Assembly: GCF_016861655.1 (NCBI RefSeq)
Contig: NZ_BOLN01000003.1
Location: forward strand, 248,001-312,000
Source: Levilactobacillus lanxiensis
GTDB lineage: Bacteria; Bacillota; Bacilli; Lactobacillales; Lactobacillaceae
DNA length: 64,000 nucleotides
Direction: 5' to 3'
Below are positions 27,083-34,799 of the stretch, one piece after another. The stretch's first letter is position 1, and every line of letters starts with the position of its first letter. The notes beneath the pieces were generated by a model. It did no database searches. It had not been told where the DNA came from and saw only the letters and a list, made by a program, of their open reading frames with translations. The position numbers and the translations under genes are program-made.

Positions 27083-27868
27083 TTGAATAAAGCCTGTTTG
27101 AATGGCTTATCAAGTGTGTATCGTAATCAGATCAATGCCCAGGGCGTCGTCAACTTTGATGAGTTGCGGCCTGAGGACGTGATCCGGCAAGTCCCCACCG
27201 AACAACTGGACCTTGATTGGTCGGCGGTGATCTACATCAAGAACTTTCAAGGTAGCCAGGCTGGCGGCACCGTCATCTGGAGCAACGATGAGGGCTTTTT
27301 CCGAACGACCTATTCGTCGAAGGCGGTCATGGATATGCTCACGGCGACGCAGGTGCTGACCTGGTTCGACATGAACACCATGGTGGAATTTCTACAGTTG
27401 AGTAGTCCGGTTCCCTTTGTCCTGGGGCCCATCGTCCTCGTTTCAACGGACCGACCATCTGGATCAGGCTATACCAGTTGGTTGGGGTGTCAGTTTGAAA
27501 CGCACATCAACGGGACCATGCAGGAACGACAGGTGCGGGTCTTGCTCAGCAATGGGCTGGCACTGATTGCCCACGACACGGCACCACGACTTCGCAAGAA
27601 AATTGATGAAGCGCGACAAGTTTTGTTGCTTCAGCAGCGAATTCAACAAGAAGTTGTGCAACGACACGGAACGGTGCCAATGGCGGGAGAATTTCGCGCC
27701 GTGATGGACGTGGCAAGGCAGTTTCAAGAGAAACGGGATTGTCGGTTGATTGGTGAGATTTTTAGCAAAGCGGGGCTCGACCCCGACCCCAAACTTTTGG
27801 AGAAGGCATTGCGCGGTTTGTACCAGGGCGAAGGGCGTTCTTACGATCTCATCAATGAGCGGAGCTGA
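27083..27868 (+). CDS. ComK-like competence regulator (tentative)
   Basis: A protein of about 261 residues. I chose TTG at 27083 because GGAGGGG lies ten bases upstream; the frame extends further but without a site. The central region (PVPFVLGPIVLVSTDRPSGSGYTSWLGCQFE...QVRVLLSNGLALIAH) follows the ComK pattern, P-I-x-x-x-P then F-P-T-x-S/RP then W-I/L...V-x-F/L-SNG, with a helical tail after it. ComK activates DNA-uptake genes. This protein is longer at both ends than Bacillus ComK (about 190 residues), so a divergent homologue is the most I would claim. Confidence 0.5.
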   Translation: MNKACLNGLSSVYRNQINAQGVVNFDELRPEDVIRQVPTEQLDLDWSAVIYIKNFQGSQAGGTVIWSNDEGFFRTTYSSKAVMDMLTATQVLTWFDMNTMVEFLQLSSPVPFVLGPIVLVSTDRPSGSGYTSWLGCQFETHINGTMQERQVRVLLSNGLALIAHDTAPRLRKKIDEARQVLLLQQRIQQEVVQRHGTVPMAGEFRAVMDVARQFQEKRDCRLIGEIFSKAGLDPDPKLLEKALRGLYQGEGRSYDLINERS

Positions 27869-28121
27869 TTCCTAGAGTGACGGGGAGTGAGAGGGGTAAG
27901 TGACAACTTAATATGAGTGAATTTATAACAAATTTCGGCTGAGATGTGATTTGTTTATAATATAGTCGGTCATTTATGCTAGTATATTAAGAGTGATGCG
28001 TTAGGGGTCAACCTTTTTGCCCACTAACGAATTATTTTGAATGCGGACTATGTTTAGACTTACCGGCGGAAGTAAAATTATCGGCATAAGGCCGTCGGGG
28101 GTCATGAGGAGGAAGAGAATC

Positions 28122-28502
28122 ATGATCGACACGCAAAAGCTTGCTGGCGATGTCCAGCGAATCCACCAGTTGAATTCACTTTTACGGCCATTCATCAAAC
28201 GTCCAAGTAGCGGAGATGCCCTGACGTTTGAACAATACCGGATCCTACACGAACTGGTTGCGGAAAAAATTAGCACCAGCGAGTTGTCTCGGCGCTTGAA
28301 CGTTGGCCAATCAATGGTTTCCATTCAAATTAGCCGCCTGTTAAACGGGGGATATATTCAGGATGAGACGCTACCAACGGACCGGCGCTACCACGTTTTC
28401 CAGGTAACGGCTCGTGGTCGTAAGATTGAGGAACACGTAAATGAAACGCTGTCAGCGGAGTTACCAGTCTTGATGAAACAACTGACAGAGATTTTAAAGT
28501 GA
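28122..28502 (+). CDS. MarR-family transcriptional regulator
   Basis: A 126-residue winged-helix protein: LTFEQYRILHELVAEKISTSELSRRLNVGQSMVSIQISRLLNGGYI, then the wing TLPTDRRYHVFQVTARGRKI. The DRR in the wing is typical of MarR. AGGAGGAAG precedes ATG at 28122; the frame opens 81 bases earlier without a site. No adjacent forward gene, so its regulon is unknown. Confidence 0.85.
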   Translation: MIDTQKLAGDVQRIHQLNSLLRPFIKRPSSGDALTFEQYRILHELVAEKISTSELSRRLNVGQSMVSIQISRLLNGGYIQDETLPTDRRYHVFQVTARGRKIEEHVNETLSAELPVLMKQLTEILK

Positions 28503-28512
28503 GTCTTGGCAA

Positions 28513-28544
28513 GGAGTGGGGGCCAGTTGGTCGCCACTCCTTTT
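28513..28544 (+). terminator. terminator after marR-type gene
   Basis: GGAGTGG/CCACTCC arms, 14-base loop, TTTT. Confidence 0.7.
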
Positions 28545-28609
28545 GTTTGGGTCTTAGCAAACGGGGCAACAAAAAAGGCCCGGCAAATAGCCCAGGCCCT
28601 TAACTAATG

Positions 28610-28867
28610 TTATTCAGCTGCTTCCAGTTCTTCTTCAGGTTCAGCGATAGCCTTACCCTCAGCGTCGACCAATTGCAACTCAGAGTGGCGGATAACCACC
28701 AGGTCGCCGAAGGAATCAATCTTATCCGTTTCCTTCTTGGAGAGTTGGTCGGGTTCAACCTTTACGATTGCAGAGTGTTCGTACATTTTCGTGATGGTGC
28801 CGTAGAAAGGATCGGAGAAGAGCTCCGTCTTTTCACAAAACACCCGATTATTTTCGTGTAGTGCCAT
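28610..28867 (-). CDS. small DUF2187-like protein
   Basis: An 85-residue acidic protein. GTITKMYEHSAIVKVEP and LVVIRHSELQLVD resemble the small beta-barrel of DUF2187 proteins found across Firmicutes, of unknown role. GGGGGAC lies eight bases before ATG at 28867. It is convergent with the MarR-type gene, with a GGCC-rich hairpin at about 28573-28600 between them. Confidence 0.6.
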   Translation of the reverse strand: MALHENNRVFCEKTELFSDPFYGTITKMYEHSAIVKVEPDQLSKKETDKIDSFGDLVVIRHSELQLVDAEGKAIAEPEEELEAAE

Positions 28868-29039
28868 TGGCGTTCGTCCCCCATAAAAGTAATTTATAAC
28901 AGAGTAATGGTTGAATGACTAAAAGTCAAGAACTTTCCGACGAAATGGTCGAAATCTGTTAAAATATTTGCGAATTCAGTCTTTTATGGGGTAATTCGTT
29001 AAGTGACAGTATAAACAGGCGAATAATGGGCTTGTGAAA

Positions 29040-29642
29040 TTAGCCCCGCCGAAGTTGGTCGATTTTGGATTGGATGGCAAAGTTTTGTAACAGTTCGCTC
29101 TGTTTGGCGACCTGGGCGGCAAAGTCCGTCAGGAAGCTTAATTCAAGGTCGGTCAGGGGGCGTTGGGACTGGGCAGCGGTCAGGAGGTCGTCAATGGCCT
29201 GGCTGAGGTGCTGGTTGGTGTTGACGACCTGCGCGAAGGCTGGGGTGCCGGCAAGGCCCTTAACGGCGGAGAGCGCCAATGGGGCCGTTACCGAGGCGGC
29301 GGAAGAGGCGACACCAGCCCCACTCGTGGCAGCGCTGGCCGCGGCCGCTTGGACCTTGGCGGGTGCCGGCGTGTTCACATCGAAGTAGTAATAAACTTCG
29401 CGCGGCTTGACCGCAGCCTTCTTGATCCGCGGGTCGGTCGAAGGCGCAGCGGAGACGGCCCCCATGACGACGGACGCCTTGTACCCCAGGTCACCCAGCA
29501 TTTGCCGCAGGTTCACGGCCCGAATGCCGCGGATACCGGGGAACTTCGCTTCGGAGACGACCTGCGTCTGTTGGTCATCTTGAAGCCAGGTGATAATTTG
29601 TTGCCGAATCTTTGCTGCTTGACTGTTTTTCGTGTTTGCCAT
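29040..29642 (-). CDS. conserved hypothetical protein with Ala-rich linker
   Basis: A 200-residue protein. The N-terminal domain (residues 1-90, IRQQIITWLQDDQQTQVVSEAKFPGIRGIRAVNLRQMLGDLGYKASVVMG) looks helix-turn-helix-like. An Ala/Pro-rich linker (about 92-125) leads to a C-terminal helical segment with LTDLELSFLTDFAAQVAKQSELLQNF. GGAGG precedes the ATG. No family recognised. The first intergenic class A element begins 41 bases upstream of its start. Confidence 0.6.
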   Translation of the reverse strand: MANTKNSQAAKIRQQIITWLQDDQQTQVVSEAKFPGIRGIRAVNLRQMLGDLGYKASVVMGAVSAAPSTDPRIKKAAVKPREVYYYFDVNTPAPAKVQAAAASAATSGAGVASSAASVTAPLALSAVKGLAGTPAFAQVVNTNQHLSQAIDDLLTAAQSQRPLTDLELSFLTDFAAQVAKQSELLQNFAIQSKIDQLRRG

Positions 29643-29682
29643 GATTCATCCTCCATTGCTCTTCAAGCCCGCACGTTTGGCT

Positions 29683-29969
29683 GGGCTAAACAGGTGTCTC
29701 CAGCGCCTCCGGGTCGGTGAAAATGCCCGCTGACTGTCCGTTCCCGGCGGTGGGCTCAAGTCGACCTGCTATGGGGTCGGTTTCAGCCTGAGAAGCGGGC
29801 TTCCACCTCGACTTTGAGCCAAAGAGCGGTCTCAAAGGTCGTCCCGTGGGCTAGGCTGAGTGGAAAACCTCAGCCAAGACCACCGACACAGCTGGCCAAC
29901 TTGGCCCACCTCTGGTCACTAACATCCACCATGCCTTCACCGCCCCTGCGGCTGACACACGTTTAACCC
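29683..29969 (+). repeat. structured intergenic element, class A, copy 1
   Basis: Inverted ends begin GGGCTAAAC and end GTTTAACCC. Inner stems CAAGT/ACTTG and GGCTGAG/CTCAGCC and the conserved CCGACACAGCTGG box are present. Lies between divergently arranged genes. Confidence 0.85.
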
Positions 29970-30516
29970 GCTAACCAACTGTCATGAGCTGTTTGCTTAT
30001 CTTCGTTATGTTGTGTTGAGTTGGTGTTTATTTGTTGGGTATTGATTAACCTTGCGTAATTTTGGCTGGCTTAGTATTAAGCGACTAATTAATAATTGCC
30101 GTCAGTTGCCCTAAACCAGCTATTATTAATTATTGAAACATTTCTAACCCATGGCTGGCAAGGGGCTGGGGTGAATTGACTGGTCTTTTTGTTAATTATT
30201 AGGATTTTAATTGGGATAATTGATAATTACTTGGCATCCGGGGAAGCTAATCTTTTACAGGCAAGTATGGTACAATCAAAGTACATAGAGGAATTATCTG
30301 GTGATACCAAACTGGACGTGGTTTGGCCAGGCTAACATCACTGTGCGCATGGAGGTTAATCATTGGTTTTTTAGCCGTGATTGTCGAAATAGTCGCGGCG
30401 GTTCTAAAAATCTTTGATTGAGCGAATGACGATATCGAGGAGGAGCCGTGGTGGCGGCTTTTCCTTTTTCTTTTCCACATCGTGCGGCATCTAATCAATA
30501 TAGGAGTGAACAAATT
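29970..30516. other. AT-rich intergenic leader region
   Basis: No protein gene seen. AATTAATAAT/ATTATTAATT form an inverted repeat around 30088-30135, a -10-like TACAAT is at 30271-30276, and a GGAGCCG/CGGC hairpin with T-rich tail is near 30442-30470, just upstream of the small gene at 30517. This may be a long 5' leader. Confidence 0.4.
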
Positions 30517-30783
30517 TTGCATATCTTTAGAGATGAAAACGGAATTCGGTTGGTCGTTTCGCACCAACTCGGCACTTATGCCGTCCGTTTCGCTGACTAC
30601 GCCCCTGAACAAGAATTCGTGAACTATGAATTAAAGCGTGATCGGCATGGCCGTTATCATCTGACCATTCAAAAAACTAACCTAACCGAATTGAGTCAAC
30701 CCGTCTTCAAAAAAGAATTAGTCTTTGGCGATCTCGGCGACAGTTTGACGCCAGTCGAAGGCGTTACGTTAATGTTGATTTAA
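30517..30783 (+). CDS. small conserved protein of unknown function
   Basis: An 88-residue soluble protein starting from TTG (LHIFRDENGIRLVVSHQLGTYAVRF), with AGGAG ten bases upstream. The longer frame upstream runs through a hairpin and lacks a site. Pattern suggests a small beta-rich domain; I do not recognise it. A terminator follows directly. Confidence 0.6.
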   Translation: MHIFRDENGIRLVVSHQLGTYAVRFADYAPEQEFVNYELKRDRHGRYHLTIQKTNLTELSQPVFKKELVFGDLGDSLTPVEGVTLMLI

Positions 30784-30789
30784 TTTTCG

Positions 30790-30822
30790 AGCTTCGCAGT
30801 CGTTGGACTGTGGGGCTTTTTT
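30790..30822 (+). terminator. terminator
   Basis: GCAGTC/GACTG(T) hairpin with outer AGC/GCT and a run of six T. Confidence 0.7.
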
Positions 30823-30906
30823 ATTTGCCGTGAACCCTTTGACTTGCTAAATGTAACTATGAGTATTACAGTATAATCGTAGACAAAAACGAAAAGGGGT
30901 ATTCAT

Positions 30907-31545
30907 ATGACGAATGTATTAGTTTTAGGTGCGAACGGTAAGATTGCAAAATTAGCGACGGCCCAATTGCTGGCAAATCCAGACAACCACTTAACGTTGT
31001 TCTTGCGTAACAGCAAGCGGTTAGCCAACGCAGCCAGTGACCGCGTTAAGGTCGTTGAGGGTGACGCGGCGAGCGAAGCTGACCTGAAGGCAGTCATGGC
31101 CGACGCTGATATCGTGTACGCCAACTTGGCCGGTAGCATTGAGGCTGAAGCCAAGGCTGTCGTGGCCGCAATGGACGCCAGTGGTCTGAAGCGCCTGATC
31201 TGGATTTCCACGCTGGGCATTTACGATGAGGTCCCTGGGAACTTTGGCAAATGGAATCACCAGATGCTGGACGGCGGCTACTTGGAAACCTACGGCGCCG
31301 CAGCCAAGACCATCGAGGACTCCGACCTGGACTACACGATCATTCGGCCAGCTTGGCTCTCCAACAACGACGAAGTGGCCTACGAGACCACACAGAAGGG
31401 TGAGGCCTTCAAGGGCACCGAAGTTTCTCGCAAGAGTATCGCGGCACTGGTTGCCAAGTTGGTCGCCGACCCGAGCCAAGCCATCCACGAGTCACTCGGT
31501 GTCAACAAGCCCAACACGGACGGCGACAAGCCAGCCTGGTATTAA
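30907..31545 (+). CDS. NAD(P)-binding oxidoreductase of the atypical SDR/NmrA-like type
   Basis: A 212-residue Rossmann protein. NVLVLGANGKIAK (glycine-rich nucleotide site, residues 3-15), LRNSKR (2'-phosphate contact, so NADP likely), VVEGDAASEADL, DIVYANLAG and TIIRPAWLSN are typical of NAD(P)H-binding YhfK/YwnB-like proteins. Its substrate is unknown. AAGGGG precedes ATG. Monocistronic, followed by about 2.1 kb without a protein gene. Confidence 0.8.
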   Translation: MTNVLVLGANGKIAKLATAQLLANPDNHLTLFLRNSKRLANAASDRVKVVEGDAASEADLKAVMADADIVYANLAGSIEAEAKAVVAAMDASGLKRLIWISTLGIYDEVPGNFGKWNHQMLDGGYLETYGAAAKTIEDSDLDYTIIRPAWLSNNDEVAYETTQKGEAFKGTEVSRKSIAALVAKLVADPSQAIHESLGVNKPNTDGDKPAWY

Positions 31546-31641
31546 AAAAGTTTTCTACTATAAATGCCCAAGCGTTAGTATTTAGTCCAGTAACCGCAAA
31601 ATTTGCGATTCAAAAAGTGTGCAATGGTCACGGTTTCGCGG

Positions 31642-31822
31642 TATAACTATGGTGTGCGTTGAGAATGTCTCCGCACGACTTGCGGTTCATTTATTTAGAT
31701 TGGAATCAATTTACTAAGCTCATTCTGTGAAACTTTTCCTCCAAACAAGAACCCATGGATTTGCCGGGAATTGATTCATACGTTGCGGAATACCGTTGGT
31801 TAAGCGCCAACGGTATTTTTTT
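31642..31822 (+). ncRNA. candidate small RNA with anti-Shine-Dalgarno loop
   Basis: A -10-like TATAAC (31642-31647) precedes a structured stretch: GTGCG/CGCAC hairpin (31653-31675) and GGAATCAATT paired with AATTGATTC across about 60 bases. It ends in a strong terminator (AATACCGTTGG/CCAACGGTATT plus seven T, 31789-31822). The loop between the long arms contains CTTTTCCTCC (31733-31742), complementary to ribosome binding sites. No frame with a start site is present. The transcript is inferred from sequence alone. Confidence 0.45.
31789..31822 (+). terminator. intrinsic terminator of the candidate small RNA
   Basis: Perfect 11-bp stem (31789-31799 with 31807-31817) and poly-T. Confidence 0.85.
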
Positions 31823-31888
31823 GCGCTCAAAATTGTGTGGGTGCCACTGCGGCCACCAGGTGCTCCCTGCCTGTGGGAAACTGGTTTG

Positions 31889-32126
31889 GTGAGCGAAAAC
31901 GGTGGTGGACGGGCCGTTCCCGGCGGTGGCTTCAAGCTGACCTGCTGTGGGGCCCGGCTCCAGCCTGAGAAGCGGTCTTCCGCCTCGCCTGAAAGCCTGG
32001 AAACCCGCCAGTCTCCCAGGTCGGCCCATGCTCTAAACTGAGAAAAGCACTCAGTTAAGACCATCGACACAGCTGCCCAGCTTGATCCACCTCTGGTCAC
32101 TGACACGGGCCATCGTTTCACACGCT
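31889..32126 (+). repeat. structured intergenic element, class A, copy 2
   Basis: Core stems CAAGCTG/CAGCTTG and AACTGAG/CTCAGTT. It is nested in a larger inverted repeat: GGCCACCAGGTG at about 31852 versus CACCTGGTGGCC at about 32155, extending outwards to the terminator-like AATACCGT on both sides (31789 and about 32194). Confidence 0.85.
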
Positions 32127-32360
32127 AGGTGATGGCCACAGGGGTTCCACACCTGGTGGCCGGCGCTCTGGCGACAGGAGGAGAGAAAAAATACCGTCGG
32201 CGGTTACCAGCTTCATTGAACTTGCCTTTGACATGGATCTTAGACGGGAAGCGAGTGCAGTAAGCACAGACGCCCAATTAACTCGACCGCCATCTCCAAA
32301 CCAGTATCGACGGGGAGCTCACAGTAAAAACCAAAACCAGAAAAGTGGATTGGTGCGTGG

Positions 32361-32659
32361 GGTTACGCCAGTGTTAGCCGCAGGGATGGTGAAAATGGGC
32401 CAGTCGTGGTAGTGACCAGAGACGAGCCAAGGTGCCCGGCTGTGTCGATGTTCTTAGCTGAGTGATTTTCTCAGCTTAGAACATGGGACAACCTTTGAGA
32501 CCGCTTCTCAGGCTCAAAGTTGAGGTGGAAGCCCGCTTCTCAGGCTGGAACCGACCCCACAGCAGGGCACCTTGAGCTCGTCGCCGGGAACGAACGCGAC
32601 CAGGCCCATTTTCACCATCCCGGAGGCGATGGCACTGTCACAACCGCCGTACCTAACCC
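32361..32659 (-). repeat. structured intergenic element, class A, copy 3
   Basis: Reverse orientation. Ends carry GTGTTAGCCGCAGGGATGG and its complement; outer stem GGTGAAAATGGGCC/GGCCCATTTTCACC; long stem CAAGGTGCCC/GGGCACCTTG. Confidence 0.87.
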
Positions 32660-32697
32660 ACTTGTTCAAAAAAATACAAGAAGTTTGGGTGTTTCTG

Positions 32698-32726
32698 TTG
32701 CAAACGCTTACAGCCTATGATACTAT
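32698..32726 (+). promoter_or_regulatory. promoter of the candidate large RNA
   Basis: -35 TTGCAA (32698-32703), exactly 17 bp, -10 TACTAT (32721-32726). The predicted start is about 32733. Confidence 0.65.
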
Positions 32727-32732
32727 TATGGT

Positions 32733-33316
32733 GCGGAAAGGAATTAAGAGTTGTGACGTTCCACAGCATCAAATTGCATCAATGTTTTAAAACCGATTTC
32801 CGCTTCAACGTGAGTCAGGTTTTAAAGTAGCTCCGAGATACTGAAAGATAGAGACAACTCCGATAAACCTTCTAACGAACTCTAGCAGTTCCAGGCAATG
32901 GTTTCACAGATTCGGCTCCACAGAATCAGGTACCATCAAAACTGAATAGATTTTAGACTTAGTGCTTGTAAGTAAGCGTCAAATGTTTAAAGACTAGTAA
33001 ACAGTTCCAGGTAGTAGCTAGAGCTCGGATGTTACGGTTGCAAGGATCATGCGAGGATTTTAAGTAGAATCGTTAGTAGCGTGTCTTGTGTCAGTAATGA
33101 AGGAATTAAGTTCCACTGGTAACAAGCTGAAACGGCAGCCAGAAACTAATTAAAACGATTTGTTGGCTGCGGCCGCTCGGCGAAACATTCTAGTTATGAG
33201 GCGATTAAGAATTACAATGATTACGAAACGGGAATTTAGTAGTAATCACAACCTCCTTTCCGAGAGTTAGCGGACTTCAAGTGATTTCCTAACACTAAAC
33301 TTGAAGCCCGTTTTTT
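32733..33316 (+). ncRNA. candidate ~584-nt structured noncoding RNA
   Basis: This stretch has its own promoter and a terminator (33271-33316) but no usable reading frame. Its 5' end CGGAAAGGA (32734-32742) is perfectly complementary to TCCTTTCCG (33254-33262), closing a roughly 500-nt loop. Inside are a CGGCAGCCA/TGGCTGC hairpin (33133-33170) and AGTTCCAGG twice. GCGGAAA can alternatively pair with TTTCCGC at 32797-32803. Length and paired ends resemble the very large ornate RNAs (ROOL, GOLLD) known from Lactobacillales, but I cannot confirm membership by eye. Confidence 0.5.
33271..33316 (+). terminator. terminator of the candidate large RNA
   Basis: CTTCAAG/CTTGAAG arms with outer CGG/CCG, followed by six T. 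Confidence 0.8.
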
Positions 33317-33585
33317 ATGTTCTCAGGAAGGGTACGTTCGGGTACCTCAGACTTTACAGTTTTAGTTATAGCGGTATTAATTAATGTAAACGGCCTCATC
33401 TTACCGTGTTGGTAAGCGGTCGCGCTTCCTTTTGCTCTTTGAAAACTAGGGAAAATGTTAAAGGTAAATCCTTTTAGCAAAAACTATGGGTCGTTCGGTT
33501 AGCCTCCGGACGGACCGGTTCCCGCAACTGATTCAGGGTAGTAATGTTCGGAAATTGGTGATATGAACTTTTCTGCAATCGACCA

Positions 33586-33614
33586 TTTACAGGGCGCTTA
33601 AGAAAAGGTATATT
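33586..33614 (+). promoter_or_regulatory. promoter of the phosphopentomutase-like gene
   Basis: -35 TTTACA (33586-33591), 17 bp, -10 TATATT (33609-33614). The preceding 270 bases (33317-33585) hold small hairpins but no gene I can identify. Confidence 0.6.
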
Positions 33615-33680
33615 GTTACTAGACCGAAAAAGTTTTTGGTAGAAAGTCTTACCAAAGACTGACCTAAGGAGTGAGAAATA

Positions 33681-34505
33681 GTGGCCTTTCATCGCATCTT
33701 TGTGATTGATTTTGCTGGATTAGGTTTGGGGGAAGCCCCAGATGCTAACCGCTTTCAATCGGTGGGCGCTGACACGTTGGGTCATGTGGCGGTTAGTTGC
33801 ACGGATAAACTAAATCTTCCAACATTACAACGGTTAGGGCTCGGTAATATTCGGGTTGACCACCCACTACCGGGGGTCGAACCGGTTGATCATCCGGCTG
33901 GCTTCTTTGGTCGCCTGCATGTGCAGGCCCAAGGCAACCGCCGGGCAACGGGTCTCCGTGAGATGTGGGATTATCCGGGAACCAACCGCACGGAAACGGT
34001 ATTTGCCACCTTACCCGCAGCGGGCTACGCTGTAACGCTGGCGGGACCGTTTCTCAGCTACCTGCAGACGCAGAGCGCCGCACAACGCTTTCAACTTGGC
34101 AGTAACCAAGATGCGTTTCGGATTCTCTACGATCAATTGAACCAGAATGCGTCTGGACTGACCTACGTCATGTTGCCAGACTTCCGGTTCGCTGGGGAGC
34201 ATCGAGACGCTGAAGCATTTGCGAGTGCCCTGATGAGTGCTGACAATTACTTGGCCCAAGTTCAACACGACTTGAACGCCAACGACCTGTTACTCATCAC
34301 GGCGACTCACGCCGATGACCCGGCTAGTGAAACGACCCCGACCCGCGAGTATTTACCATTAATAGCGTACTCGCCATCGCGGCCGAGTGTTCACGCACTG
34401 GGAATTCGCCGGACGCTCGCTGATGTGGGTGCCACTGTCTTAGAGAATTTCGGCCTGGCTGGTCATGCAGCCAGACATAGCTTTTTAAATGAGATTACGC
34501 AATAA
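33681..34505 (+). CDS. degenerate phosphopentomutase-like protein
   Basis: A 274-residue protein (GTG start, AGGAG nine bases upstream) that follows DeoB from end to end (GADTLGHVA, LNLPTLQRLGLGNI, ADVGATVLENFGLAG). It is about 120 residues shorter than DeoB at 6552. The metal/catalytic signature DSVGIG has become DFAGLG, and TADHGNDPT has become TATHADDPA. The cap domain is reduced. The frame is intact and has a good promoter, so it is probably expressed but not a normal mutase. A regulatory or different phosphatase-fold function is possible. It heads the NupC/NCS2/hydrolase salvage region. Confidence 0.75.
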   Translation: MAFHRIFVIDFAGLGLGEAPDANRFQSVGADTLGHVAVSCTDKLNLPTLQRLGLGNIRVDHPLPGVEPVDHPAGFFGRLHVQAQGNRRATGLREMWDYPGTNRTETVFATLPAAGYAVTLAGPFLSYLQTQSAAQRFQLGSNQDAFRILYDQLNQNASGLTYVMLPDFRFAGEHRDAEAFASALMSADNYLAQVQHDLNANDLLLITATHADDPASETTPTREYLPLIAYSPSRPSVHALGIRRTLADVGATVLENFGLAGHAARHSFLNEITQ

Positions 34506-34519
34506 AAATTAATTTTGTC

Positions 34520-34600
34520 GAACGGACCTTGAAGGGGGGTGAGAAGGTACCAAAGCCGGAACGCAACGTTGGGTTGCAAAGGTCAGTAAGTCATCAGAAA
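34520..34600 (+). promoter_or_regulatory. structured leader before the nucleoside transporter, possible riboswitch
   Basis: GACCTT (34525-34530) pairs with AAGGTC (34579-34584). Between them lie GAAGGGGGGTGAGAA, a CCGG-containing segment and a GCAAC/GTTGC hairpin. GACCTT...GAAG-GGGG-GTGA and GGTTGCAAAG recur in the leader of the NCS2 permease at 36194-36253. I do not recognise it as a named riboswitch. Confidence 0.4.
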
Positions 34601-34799
34601 GTATTCAGATATTATTCACCGTTTAATTTCACCATTTAACTGATGGTTTACTGAAATCCAACTGTTATGAACTGGTTATCGTTCGTTCGTAACAGAAGTT
34701 ATGCTTTACATAATTTCTGCAGCAACACATCGCGTCAACTTTTGTGTGGCAATCGTGCCATGCATCAAAGAATAATATCGGAAAGAGGTATTTTGACCA

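Noticed and set aside
32733-33680. T-box or standard riboswitch leader of the gene at 33681
   Set aside because: No AGGGTGGNACCGCG-type T-box core or known aptamer is seen, and a terminator plus a separate promoter lie between the RNA and the gene.
31546-33680. tRNA genes near the large RNA, as often seen with GOLLD/ROOL
   Set aside because: I looked for a cloverleaf with GGTTCRA and a CCA-type end and found none; only partial resemblance near 33500.
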